From Candidatus Cloacimonadota bacterium (GTDB lineage Bacteria > Cloacimonadota > Cloacimonadia > Cloacimonadales > WRIO01), in NCBI GenBank assembly GCA_009777575.1, contig WRLO01000008.1:1-64000 (forward strand): a stretch of DNA of 64,000 bases, read 5' to 3'. The position numbers and the translations under genes were made by a program. The notes beneath the pieces are model-generated. The model did not search any database. It saw nothing but the letters and a program-made list of their open reading frames with translations, and was not told where the DNA came from. Positions 35,617-44,430 of this stretch are shown in pieces. Each line of letters opens with the position of its first letter. Positions within the stretch are counted from its first letter, which is position 1.

Positions 35617-36867
35617 TTACTCTGGTTGCTTTCTCAAAACTGGTAATGTCATACATCTTGCGCCACCGCCACCTCTGGATAGTTCAGCTCCTTTAAAAGC
35701 TATAGCATAACGATCATAATCATTTAAGTCGACTTTTCCACTGAGGATATCTGCGGCTTCTATTCTGGGTATCTTTGCAATTTTTTCAATTTCTTCAAAT
35801 GTATTTACACTTCTTGCATAACCAATTATTTTACCCGGTGCTAGAGATAAAAAATTGGCTCCACACATCCATTGCTCTCTGTCCTGATTTATTCTATTAT
35901 TTCCACCACAACGAATGGGTTCGATATCAAGCCCAATAGTTTTAAGTCCAGCTATGAGATTGGGAACTGTTTCTATTTTATTGATTTTATTACTGATGTC
36001 TATATGTTTTACACCTAGATTCTGTTCTCCTAAAATTGCAGGTTCATAGATACAAGCATAGTTGTGATCAAGCATAGTAAAAACCATGTCAAGATGGATC
36101 ATAGCTCTTTGTTTAGGAAGATTTACAGTGAATATGTGTTTCACTATGTCTTTTTCTTTTAGTTTTTCTATTAGCTGTTCTACGGCATCCATTGTCGTTC
36201 TTTCAGATAGTCCTATAGCGAGTATATCGCTTCTAAGAACCAGTATATCACCACCTTCAAATTTTGAGTTTTCATGAAGCTCATTAAATTCTTCAAAATA
36301 AAATCCATCCGAATTTAAATCAGGATGGTTTCTAAATATATGTCTCATAATTGTTGCTTCAGAGGTTCTTATATGATTAGCCATTGAGCCTGAAAGAACA
36401 TGATTGTTTATCACTATTGCCGTGTCGCGAGTAAAGAAAAAATTTGGTAGTGGAGGAAATGAAAACTTTGGATTAATTGTTGTACCAAATGTTATGTTCT
36501 TTTCATCTTCAAATATACCTTCAAATAGAGATTTAACAAGCTCTTCATTGGGATAGGACAGCAAAGCATCAAGTAAATTTATTGGTGCTTTAGTCTCGTT
36601 TATCAGGTCTTTTAATAACTCAGCTTTTTGGTTTTCATTATTTACTATATCTCTCAATAAATCTTTTACTTCATATACATTTGAGTGTTTTTTCAATATT
36701 TCCACAAAAGCCTTGTGCTCACTAACTGCGGTGCTTAAATCCAAAATATCATCAAATAATAGCTCATGCGCTGTGTCTGGCGTCATTAGCTCGATTTCAT
36801 ATCCCGGTTTGTGAATAATCACTTTTTCCAATTTACCTATCTCTGAGGTAATTGATAATTTGTTCAT
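35617..36867 (-). CDS. arcA: Arginine deiminase
   Basis: Converts arginine to citrulline and ammonia, the first step of the ATP-yielding arginine dihydrolase pathway. The 416-aa protein from ATG 36867 (GGAG six bases before it, so preferred to 36885) has SEIGKLEKVIIHKPGYE, NFFFTRDTAIVINNHV, FEGGDILVLR, HLDMVFTMLD, CGGNNRINQDREQW and the active cysteine in GGGGARCMTLPVLR. All guanidino-hydrolase residues appear present. Ornithine carbamoyltransferase and carbamate kinase genes are not in the window. The pathway fits an amino-acid fermenter. Confidence 0.97.
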   Translation of the reverse strand: MNKLSITSEIGKLEKVIIHKPGYEIELMTPDTAHELLFDDILDLSTAVSEHKAFVEILKKHSNVYEVKDLLRDIVNNENQKAELLKDLINETKAPINLLDALLSYPNEELVKSLFEGIFEDEKNITFGTTINPKFSFPPLPNFFFTRDTAIVINNHVLSGSMANHIRTSEATIMRHIFRNHPDLNSDGFYFEEFNELHENSKFEGGDILVLRSDILAIGLSERTTMDAVEQLIEKLKEKDIVKHIFTVNLPKQRAMIHLDMVFTMLDHNYACIYEPAILGEQNLGVKHIDISNKINKIETVPNLIAGLKTIGLDIEPIRCGGNNRINQDREQWMCGANFLSLAPGKIIGYARSVNTFEEIEKIAKIPRIEAADILSGKVDLNDYDRYAIAFKGAELSRGGGGARCMTLPVLRKQPE

Positions 36868-36991
36868 GTAACTCTCCAACTGCATTTTTTATAAAATTTC
36901 ACGACTATATTACAAAAAAAATAAAACTACGCTATTTGTCAAGGATTTTTTCGATTGACAGAAATCAGTATTTTAAAAATTGTGTCAGGAT

Positions 36992-37870
36992 ATGAAAAAA
37001 TATATTATTGCCTTTGATTTACATGGCACTTTATTAGACTTAAATTGGAACATAAGTAATGAGCATCTACAAGAAATTTTAAGTCTCTTGAATGATTTGA
37101 ATTCTATCGCAGATTTCTTTATTATTACAGGAAATGACTATTCTTTCGTGGAAAAACATCTACCAAAAGAATTGATTGATATGATGTCTGGCTTTGTGTT
37201 AGAGACAGGGAGTTATATACTTATGCCAAAATATAAATTTGATAAAGACAATACACTGCTTTCTATTTACCTAGATGATATGGAGTCTTCAAATAAACAT
37301 TGTAGTCATGATTGGATTAAGATTTGTAATGAATTGCTTGCTTATTTTCAAGAAAAAAAGTATTCTTTTATAAAATATTTTGGGAATAGAAAAGCCTCGA
37401 TAAGCATCTTTACTTGTGATGAAAATGGGGGAGAGGACCCTTTGAAGTTTTATGACATCATTCAAAATGATTTAAATCAACATAAATTTGGAGATTTATT
37501 TTTTCTTACTTGGTCCAATGTGGCTTTAGACATCATCCCTAATGATGTGTCTAAGTGGATAGCTTTAAAATCTATTGCTGAGTATTTAAATAATCAAATA
37601 AATTTCCAATCACCTATTTCTATTATTTCCTTTGTTGATTCATACAACGACAGAGAAATAGCTGAATACTCAAATTATTCGATCTTACCTAGTAATTGCT
37701 CAAAAAGTTTGATAGAGCATCTAAGAAAGAAAAATAAACTTGTATTGCCACTCAATAGATTTCATTTTATAGAAAATCTTGTTTATATTTCTGAAAATAA
37801 ATATACTTTAGGTGTTATTGAGGGGTTGAAATTTTTGAAAAATATCAATATAGCATTGGAGCTTTTATGA
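36992..37870 (+). CDS. HAD-superfamily hydrolase-like protein
   Basis: A 292-aa protein starting at ATG 36992. The opening IIAFDLHGTLLDLNWNIS matches HAD motif I (DxxGT), and FFIITGNDYSFVEKH motif II; WIALKSIAEYL (Lys) and SIISFVDSYNDREIAEYSN (acidic pair) match motifs III and IV. The layout is like HAD-IIB (Cof or mannosyl-phosphate) phosphatases. No substrate can be named. The stop overlaps the MeaB gene by 4 bp, so the two are co-translated. Confidence 0.75.
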   Translation: MKKYIIAFDLHGTLLDLNWNISNEHLQEILSLLNDLNSIADFFIITGNDYSFVEKHLPKELIDMMSGFVLETGSYILMPKYKFDKDNTLLSIYLDDMESSNKHCSHDWIKICNELLAYFQEKKYSFIKYFGNRKASISIFTCDENGGEDPLKFYDIIQNDLNQHKFGDLFFLTWSNVALDIIPNDVSKWIALKSIAEYLNNQINFQSPISIISFVDSYNDREIAEYSNYSILPSNCSKSLIEHLRKKNKLVLPLNRFHFIENLVYISENKYTLGVIEGLKFLKNINIALELL

Positions 37871-39018
37871 ATGAGAAAATTAAAAAACCTGAATGGACTC
37901 CAGAAAATGCAGGTTCTGAGTTTGCTACTCATGTATTGCCAGCTGTTCAAAATGATTATCCAAAAAATAATAAAAAACAAAGAGATGACAAAGAAATTAG
38001 TTTAAAAAAAGACAATCATTTAATTACTCCAAAAAAAAATCTCGCACTCAATGATTATAAAGAAGGTATTTTATCAAAAGACAAAACTATACTTGCCAGA
38101 GCTATCACTCTGATTGAAAGCAATGCTGATAAGCATTTTGATATTGCACAAGAACTGATTAAAGAAATCCTACCCTATACTGGAAAATCAATCAGAATTG
38201 GGATAACTGGTGTCCCTGGAGCAGGAAAAAGCACTTTTATTGAAACTTTAGGTCTTTATCTTATTCAAAATAAAAAAACTCCTGCTATTCTCGCTATAGA
38301 TCCATCAAGCACCATCTCAAAAGGAAGTATCTTAGGCGATAAAACAAGAATGGAAATATTAGCAAAAAATGATGATGCTTTTATCAGACCTTCGCCATCC
38401 TCCGGGAATCTTGGTGGAGTGGCTAGAAAAACAAGAGAAACGATGCTTTTATGCGAAGCTGCTGGATTTGATGTAATCATCATTGAAACTGTTGGGGTTG
38501 GGCAAAGTGAAGTTACTGTTAGGTCAATGGTTGATTTTTTCTTATTAATTTTGATCGCGGGTGCAGGAGATGAATTGCAAGGTATAAAAAAAGGTGTGAT
38601 TGAACTAGCTGATGCGATTTTGATAAACAAAGCTGATGGAGACAATATTATTTCTGCTGAATCTGCTAAATCACAATACAATAATGCGCTGCATTACCTT
38701 GCTGATGCTACTCCGGGTTGGAAAACTAAAGCTTTTACTTGTAGCGCTATAGAAAATAAAGGGATTGATGATATTTGGCAAGTCATAAATGACTATATTA
38801 GCTACACTAAAAAGAAAAAACTCTTTGCTGACAGAAGAATACTACAAACTCAAAAATGGTTCGAAAGTATGCTCAATGAGGCTATTTTAAACAATTTTTA
38901 TAAAAAAGATACTGTTAAGGATAATTTGCAACATATTATCGATAAAATACTCAACAATGAAATAACTCCCGTCGTGGGAGTGAGGATGATATTGGATGAA
39001 GCATTAATAAGAAAATGA
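37867..39018 (+). CDS. meaB: MeaB/ArgK family GTPase (methylmalonyl-CoA mutase chaperone)
   Basis: A 383-aa G3E GTPase that loads and protects adenosylcobalamin in B12-dependent mutases. GITGVPGAGKSTFIETLG is the P-loop, LAIDPSSTISKGSILGDKTR the switch I region, DVIIIETVGVGQSEVTV the G3 region, and ADAILINKADGDN the guanine motif. The N-terminus (about 60 residues, starting KIKKPEWTPENAGSEFATHV) is a charged extension ahead of the usual start. The mutase is not in the window, but a MutL-like protein for another B12 mutase is encoded at 59207. Confidence 0.94.
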   Translation: MNEKIKKPEWTPENAGSEFATHVLPAVQNDYPKNNKKQRDDKEISLKKDNHLITPKKNLALNDYKEGILSKDKTILARAITLIESNADKHFDIAQELIKEILPYTGKSIRIGITGVPGAGKSTFIETLGLYLIQNKKTPAILAIDPSSTISKGSILGDKTRMEILAKNDDAFIRPSPSSGNLGGVARKTRETMLLCEAAGFDVIIIETVGVGQSEVTVRSMVDFFLLILIAGAGDELQGIKKGVIELADAILINKADGDNIISAESAKSQYNNALHYLADATPGWKTKAFTCSAIENKGIDDIWQVINDYISYTKKKKLFADRRILQTQKWFESMLNEAILNNFYKKDTVKDNLQHIIDKILNNEITPVVGVRMILDEALIRK

Positions 39019-39050
39019 CATAAACCCAAGTAAATAACTAAAATAAAAAA

Positions 39051-39983
39051 TTAAATTTTACTAATTTTTATATTTTGCCTTTTTAGTCTGACCTCTTTTA
39101 AATACGATTGTAAAAATACAGAAATTATAACTATTAAAACACCTATTATTTGCAAAAAAGTCAAGCTCTCTTTTAAGAGAAAATATGCTAATACTGAAGC
39201 AAAGACTGGTTTCAGTAAGAAAAAGGATGTTCCTATGCTTGCTTTAACATTTTTCAAACCCTCAAAATAAGCTATATAGGCTATACCAGTCACAAATATA
39301 CCAAGATACAGCATTCCTAAGATAACATTTCTGTTAAAGGTAAAAGACATATCCTGTCGACTGAGCAATCCAACAAACATCATAACTAAAGCACCAGCAA
39401 AAAAGGAGACTGCATTAAAAAATATACTGTTGGTCTTTTTAATTTGTTTTTTTGAAAGCACAGTATACAAAGCAAAAGTGATAGAAGCAATAATTGAAAA
39501 CAAGATGCCGAGAACAATATTGATAGAGTTTCCTGTATTTGAGAATTGTCCAAATATTACTAAAGATAGTCCTAAAAGTCCAGATACTAGACAAACAACA
39601 GTTTTTATAGTTAGTTTTTCTTTGAGTATAAATATTGCAAAAATACTAACGAAAATTGGATTTGAACTAACTATGATGGCAGAAAAAGCTGCTTGTCCAT
39701 AATATATACCCAACTGAAGTGTATACATACTGACACATACATTTAGAATGCCTATAATTGAAATAATGAATATATATTTTATAGATACATTGGGGACATA
39801 CTTTTTTTTATTTCTTAGTATAAAAAGAGCTAAAAAAAAACTTCCAATAAAAAATCTATAACTTGTTATAGCAATAGGTGTAATTGATGTATCAATAAAT
39901 TTTCCTACCAATTCATTTGTGGAAAAAATAAATATAGCTAAGACACAATAAAAATAACTATTATATTCAGTGAGTTTTGTCAT
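39051..39983 (-). CDS. EamA/DMT-family membrane transporter
   Basis: A 310-aa protein with about ten hydrophobic segments arranged as two EamA repeats (about 10-140 and 155-295). Typical stretches are VSMYTLQLGIYYGQAAFSAI near the middle of the first and IAYIAYFEGLKNVKASIGTS then LKPVFASVLAYFLLKESLT in the second. Members export amino acids or metabolites. The start overlaps the stop of the YkgJ-like gene by 4 bp. Read together with rnr upstream. Confidence 0.9.
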   Translation of the reverse strand: MTKLTEYNSYFYCVLAIFIFSTNELVGKFIDTSITPIAITSYRFFIGSFFLALFILRNKKKYVPNVSIKYIFIISIIGILNVCVSMYTLQLGIYYGQAAFSAIIVSSNPIFVSIFAIFILKEKLTIKTVVCLVSGLLGLSLVIFGQFSNTGNSINIVLGILFSIIASITFALYTVLSKKQIKKTNSIFFNAVSFFAGALVMMFVGLLSRQDMSFTFNRNVILGMLYLGIFVTGIAYIAYFEGLKNVKASIGTSFFLLKPVFASVLAYFLLKESLTFLQIIGVLIVIISVFLQSYLKEVRLKRQNIKISKI

Positions 39984-40306
39984 TCTAAAGACTCCTGTTG
40001 TTTTTTAATCATGACATAATTATTGATGATATCTTTAGTTTCTGTTTCAGATAAATATCTTTCTGGTATACAGTTTGAACATTTCATAATTTCACTTGTT
40101 CCGAATAATCTACATATAAAAGCTCTCCGATCATGGACAGAACATTGATTATCTTTTAAAAAAATACACCCTCCAGACCATTGATAACCACCCATCCTGT
40201 CGTTTTCTTCTGGTGCTACTTGTATTATATCTTTACAACAATCAGCGCATCCTTCTTTACAAATTGATTGAGGTATCAATCTGTAAAGTTTCTGTATTTC
40301 GGTCAT
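39980..40306 (-). CDS. YkgJ-family cysteine-cluster protein
   Basis: A 108-aa protein with the CxxxCxxCC cluster (CKEGCADCCKDIIQV near residue 15) and further cysteines in GGCIFLKDNQCSVHD and CRLFGTSEIMKCSNC, the pattern of the UPF0153/YkgJ family, which probably binds zinc or iron. ATG 40306 is preferred, with GGAG six bases before it; a TTG lies at 40318. It is encoded 3 bp after rnr ends. The biological role is unknown. Confidence 0.85.
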   Translation of the reverse strand: MTEIQKLYRLIPQSICKEGCADCCKDIIQVAPEENDRMGGYQWSGGCIFLKDNQCSVHDRRAFICRLFGTSEIMKCSNCIPERYLSETETKDIINNYVMIKKQQESLE

Positions 40307-40308
40307 TT

Positions 40309-42687
40309 CTATCTCCAACCTTTGTTTTTCTTTTTTTTCCTTTCATTGATAAGTTTTTTCCTCTCAGTAGGATCTCCCCAATTTTCTTTTTTTCTTTCTG
40401 TGTTTTTATCTCTTTTTGGGGTTGTTTTCTTTTTTTTATCTAAGACATCAAATACTAAATCATCAGCTACTCCTACTAAAATAACATTTAATTCATCACA
40501 GAGCTTGAAAACTCGACCTCTTCTTTTACCTCTGATTTGAAATTTTTTATCATCGTAAGTATAATAGTCATCGTTCAATTGATTTAATTTTATCACTCCA
40601 CGCACAGGGACATCATTAAGCTCAATAAAAATATTATTTTGGCTTATCCCATTTATTATGGCTTTATAAGTTTTACCTATAAAGTTTTTCATATACGATG
40701 TAATTATTTTCGAATCCATCAGCCTTTCAGCTTCATCTGCTATTATTTCTTTTTCAGAGGCTATTCCTGCATAATCAAAAAGAGATTCAGGAGTGAGTGA
40801 AATAGTATTATGACTTGGCATTTCTTCATTTAGAGGATGGTCATTAATTGAGCTAATATGCTTAAAATAACATTCCTTAAGTTGTATATGAACTACCAAA
40901 TCACAAAGCCTTCTGATAGGTGATGTAAAATGTGTATAGGTCTGTAGTCCAAGACCAAAATGTTGGTTATGATTGATTGAATATTTTGCTTTTTTCATTG
41001 ATCGCAAAATTAATCTATCAAATACTTTATGATATTTTTCATCGGGTAAGCAGCCTAGAACATTCTGCCAAGTCTTATTTAAATCTTTTTCTTTATGGAA
41101 ATATATTTCGTGAGCTCTAAGGATATCTGTTATATGATTTAAATCCTTTTCCTCAGGTTCTTCGTGAATCCTATAGAGAGTTGTATTTGCCTTTTCTGTT
41201 AAGAATTTTGCTACATATTCGTTCGCCACTAACATAAAGTTCTCTATCAATGTATGCGATTCAGTATTTTGGGTTCTAACTATATCTTGAACATATCCAT
41301 CATCATCATAGACTAATTCTATCTCTGGTAAATCAAATCTTAAATAACCTCTTTGAGTTTTTTCGTTTGAAAGATATTGTGATAACATTCTCATAATATC
41401 AAGTGTTTTTGAAAGCTGCAAGGATATATCAGTATTTTTACCTTCGAAATATTCATCGACCTCTTCATACGCTAACCTAACATCAGATCTGATGACTGAC
41501 TCAAAAATACTTTGTTTTTTGAGAGAACCTTCTTTATCAAATACACTCATTACTGTGATAGTATATTTATTCTCTGCGGGTCGCAGACTGCACAATTTGT
41601 TGGAAAGTCTTTCAGGTAACATTGGAATCACTTTTTTAGGAAAATAATAACTATTACCCCTTGCTTTTGCTTCATTAAATAAGGCACTTCCAAGTTTGAT
41701 ATAATGCGCAACATCTGCTATATGGACATAAAGATGAAAATCTCCATTATTATTCACCTCTATTGATATAGCATCATCAAAATCTTTGGCTGAAAATGGG
41801 TCAATAGTTATTGTATACAGACTCCTAAAATCTTTTCTGCGTGTTATTTCTATCTCTGATAAATCTTCATTAAATAGATTTGCTTCATGAACTACTTGGG
41901 GTGGAAATTCGAGAGGCAGGTCAAATTCCTTTATCACTGAGAGAATTTCTACTTCAGGATTTCCTGATTCCCCCAATATTTCTTCTATTGTGCATAAAGG
42001 GAGTTTATGCTTTTGCCTGAGACCCCAATTAACTATTTTAACAGAGACTTTAGGACAAGTAAAATTGTCCCATAATCCATCAATAATGCTAGTGGGATTT
42101 TTGTCATATACTTCAAATAATGTATGTATTTTCAAATTGTCAGAACGAAAATATTTCTTATTTCGGACAATTTCTATGATTCCAATGAATTTTTCTTTAT
42201 TTCTTGTAACAACTCTCTTTATGTAACCGTATCTTTTATGGTCTCGGAAACTAGTTATTTCAACTTCTACCATGTCACCATGATAAGCATTTAAAGTATC
42301 CTCAGCAGATACATAGACATCGTTACCATCTTCAAAATTGACAAAAGAATATGAGAGATTTTTTGCTAGTGAAGTTGCATCAAATTTACCTATTTTTGTC
42401 TTGTTATTGTTATTAGGCTTTCCTACGAAAGTATCTTTATTTTTGATAATATTTTTCTTTGGTTTTGTTAATGAAGTTATTTGTTTGTCGACTATAGAGT
42501 ATCGCTTTGATTTTTTTTCGACTAGTCCACTTAGGACTAATTGATTTAATACAAGCTGTATATCATTTCTATTCTCTTTTTTTAAACCTAAATATCCAGT
42601 TATCTGAGTTGTTGTATATTGTTTTTCAGCTCTTTCAGATAAAAATGATATTATGTCATTTTGCGTTTCAATAATATTAATCTTCAA
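40309..42687 (-). CDS. rnr: Ribonuclease R (RNase II/R family 3'-5' exonuclease)
   Basis: A 792-aa exoribonuclease that degrades structured RNA. An N-terminal winged-helix region (about 1-70) is followed by cold-shock domains, then the RNB catalytic domain with TIDPFSAKDFDDAISIE (four acidic metal ligands), HIADVAHYIKLGS, YYFPKKVIPMLPERLSN, and HFTSPIRRLCDLVVH; the S1 domain (KAIINGISQNNIFIELND) and a lysine-rich tail (from about 755) end the protein. Length and motifs are normal. It heads a leftward run with the YkgJ-like and EamA genes. Confidence 0.96.
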   Translation of the reverse strand: MKINIIETQNDIISFLSERAEKQYTTTQITGYLGLKKENRNDIQLVLNQLVLSGLVEKKSKRYSIVDKQITSLTKPKKNIIKNKDTFVGKPNNNNKTKIGKFDATSLAKNLSYSFVNFEDGNDVYVSAEDTLNAYHGDMVEVEITSFRDHKRYGYIKRVVTRNKEKFIGIIEIVRNKKYFRSDNLKIHTLFEVYDKNPTSIIDGLWDNFTCPKVSVKIVNWGLRQKHKLPLCTIEEILGESGNPEVEILSVIKEFDLPLEFPPQVVHEANLFNEDLSEIEITRRKDFRSLYTITIDPFSAKDFDDAISIEVNNNGDFHLYVHIADVAHYIKLGSALFNEAKARGNSYYFPKKVIPMLPERLSNKLCSLRPAENKYTITVMSVFDKEGSLKKQSIFESVIRSDVRLAYEEVDEYFEGKNTDISLQLSKTLDIMRMLSQYLSNEKTQRGYLRFDLPEIELVYDDDGYVQDIVRTQNTESHTLIENFMLVANEYVAKFLTEKANTTLYRIHEEPEEKDLNHITDILRAHEIYFHKEKDLNKTWQNVLGCLPDEKYHKVFDRLILRSMKKAKYSINHNQHFGLGLQTYTHFTSPIRRLCDLVVHIQLKECYFKHISSINDHPLNEEMPSHNTISLTPESLFDYAGIASEKEIIADEAERLMDSKIITSYMKNFIGKTYKAIINGISQNNIFIELNDVPVRGVIKLNQLNDDYYTYDDKKFQIRGKRRGRVFKLCDELNVILVGVADDLVFDVLDKKKKTTPKRDKNTERKKENWGDPTERKKLINERKKKKNKGWR

Positions 42688-42950
42688 TATTGTGTCTCCT
42701 TTAAAAATATTTTTTAATTGTCATAACATGATAATATTATAAATGTTTAACTATAAGTACTTATATTTGTTACAAAAAACATTTAACTATTCAAAATTTT
42801 AAATTTTGATTTTAAAAATTCATTTGACAAAATGTATTCGATTTATTTATTGTCGTTTTATCGGTTTTTTTTATGGGAATGGGTAAAAAAAATATCTTTT
42901 TTAAGCCTAACTCTATAAAGATTTAGATAAATATTAGAAAGGAGGAATCA
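42688..42950. other. Divergent intergenic region, rnr / lipoprotein
   Basis: 263 bp of AT-rich DNA between two genes read away from each other, so both promoters must lie here. TTGACA at 42824-42829 on the plus strand is a candidate -35 for the lipoprotein gene; its -10 is not clear. Confidence 0.4.
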
Positions 42951-43328
42951 ATGATTAACAAGATCAAACTAATAGGGATTTTCATTTTAGTCTTATTATT
43001 CGCAATTACTATTGTAGCTTGCGGTAATAAAAATCCCGAACCAGCTCAAAACGCAGTATCTGCTGCAAGTCCAGAAGCATCAGGCACTTATGATGTTGAA
43101 GCTATGATTAATGAGTATGAAGAAATTATGGATGAATATATTTCTACAATGCTAAGAATCATGGCTGGTGATATGGATGCTATGGCTTTAATTGAGTCAA
43201 TCGACACGAGAGTCACCAATTGGCAATTAAGAATGTCAAATGTGCCTGAAGAAGATTTTACTATAGAGCATCTTCAGAGATTGGACGAAATAGGTAAAAA
43301 AATGGAAGAAGCGCTTTCTATTGATTGA
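42951..43328 (+). CDS. Small lipoprotein, helical
   Basis: A 125-aa lipoprotein. The signal IFILVLLFAITIVACGNKN has a clear lipobox; a short Pro/Ala/Ser-rich linker (about 27-45) and a helical acidic region (VEAMINEYEEIMDEYISTML and later) make up the rest. No known family. The AAGGAGG site is strong, which suggests high expression. It is followed by a G/C-rich hairpin that may be a terminator, and then by the EIIA-CBS gene. Confidence 0.75.
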   Translation: MINKIKLIGIFILVLLFAITIVACGNKNPEPAQNAVSAASPEASGTYDVEAMINEYEEIMDEYISTMLRIMAGDMDAMALIESIDTRVTNWQLRMSNVPEEDFTIEHLQRLDEIGKKMEEALSID

Positions 43329-43337
43329 TTTTAATTG

Positions 43338-43391
43338 CCCCCAACTCATATTAATGAGGTTGCAAGGGGGAAGCTTAACTTAGCTTCCCCC
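43338..43391 (+). terminator. Two competing hairpins (terminator or attenuator)
   Basis: GGGGGAAGC (43366-43374) pairs with GCTTCCCCC (43383-43391) around an 8-base loop. The same G5 (43366-43370) can instead pair with CCCCC at 43338-43342, enclosing a smaller AACTCAT/ATGAGGTT hairpin. The two folds exclude one another. No T-run follows the second hairpin, only TCAATTTA, so termination may be partial. Confidence 0.6.
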
Positions 43392-43463
43392 GTCAATTTA
43401 GCTTATTGAAATCCGATTTAAAATCTCAGATTTATTAAATAAAAAATTTTAAAAGAGGCTGTC

Positions 43464-44372
43464 ATGGGTGCTATGCATTTATCGAGTTTAGTTGATTTAA
43501 GTTTAGTTTTCTTAAATTCAACATTGAATGATTTAAAAGAAATATTTACTTTTATTGTCAATCAGAAGAACAAGAAATATCCATCGAATGTCAGTGTGGA
43601 TGATCTTGTTAGTAGACTTATGAATAGAAAACTTGATGAAGGTGTTCTATTACCTTCGGGGGTCGCAATCCCTCATCTTCATCTTGATGATTTTAAAGAT
43701 ACAACGATATCTGTATTAAAACCGAAAAAGCCTATTGAAACACAATATGGAACAATCAAAATATTTTTCATGGTATTTACTTGTAAGAGTGATAATGCCC
43801 TTTATATGAAAATTTTGCAATCGATTATCAAGATGTCAAAAGATCAGGTATTTTTTGAAAAATTGATGAAATCAAAAACTCCTTATAGTTTTAGAAAAAC
43901 CTTGAAAGAATGTGATTTAGCTGTAAAAAATGCTATTAATGTGAGTGATATAATGAATACTAAGACTTATGCTGTTACTGATGAAACATCATTAAAGGAA
44001 CTAAGCCAGCTCTTTTATGAACACAATTTTGGATATTTCCTCGTTAATGATGCAGCTGGTAACCTGATCGGTGAGGTAACTATTCGAGATTATGTAATGT
44101 CAGCTTTTCCTGCTTACACACAGTTTATAGGAAATTTAAATTTTTTAAAAACTCTTGATCCTTTTGAAAGATTGATTAAAGATGAAGATAATTTTAAAGT
44201 AAAAGATGTGATGAAACCAATAGAAATAGCAATAAAGCCTGATTCAACTATATTCGAAGCTGCCTTTTTAATGAATAAGAACAATAGAAGAGATTTACCT
44301 GTGATGGAGAATGGAAAATTAGTTGGAATTATCAGTTTTATGGATATATTCAGAAAAGTTATTAAGGGGTAA
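43464..44372 (+). CDS. PTS EIIA-like domain fused to two CBS domains
   Basis: A 302-aa cytosolic protein. Residues about 10-150 match the fructose/mannitol EIIA fold (PTS EIIA type 2), with the phosphorylatable histidine in SGVAIPHLHLDDF; residues about 165-300 are a CBS pair (VSDIMNTKTYAVTDE, LIGEVTIRDYVM; KDVMKPIEIAIKPDSTIFEA, LVGIISFMDIF), which usually binds adenine nucleotides. It is followed 58 bp later by a membrane permease gene, so it probably controls that transporter in response to PTS phosphate or ATP/AMP level. No sugar EIIB/EIIC gene is present. Confidence 0.88.
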   Translation: MGAMHLSSLVDLSLVFLNSTLNDLKEIFTFIVNQKNKKYPSNVSVDDLVSRLMNRKLDEGVLLPSGVAIPHLHLDDFKDTTISVLKPKKPIETQYGTIKIFFMVFTCKSDNALYMKILQSIIKMSKDQVFFEKLMKSKTPYSFRKTLKECDLAVKNAINVSDIMNTKTYAVTDETSLKELSQLFYEHNFGYFLVNDAAGNLIGEVTIRDYVMSAFPAYTQFIGNLNFLKTLDPFERLIKDEDNFKVKDVMKPIEIAIKPDSTIFEAAFLMNKNNRRDLPVMENGKLVGIISFMDIFRKVIKG

Positions 44373-44430
44373 CTGATTATTATTTATATAAATTACAGTG
44401 ATATTATGAGACTAGCCCAAGAGGGTAACA

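Noticed and set aside
40213-40540. Hydrophobic plus-strand frames opposite the end of rnr
   Set aside because: They are the reverse of the lysine-rich RNase R tail (AAA/AAG read as Phe/Leu).
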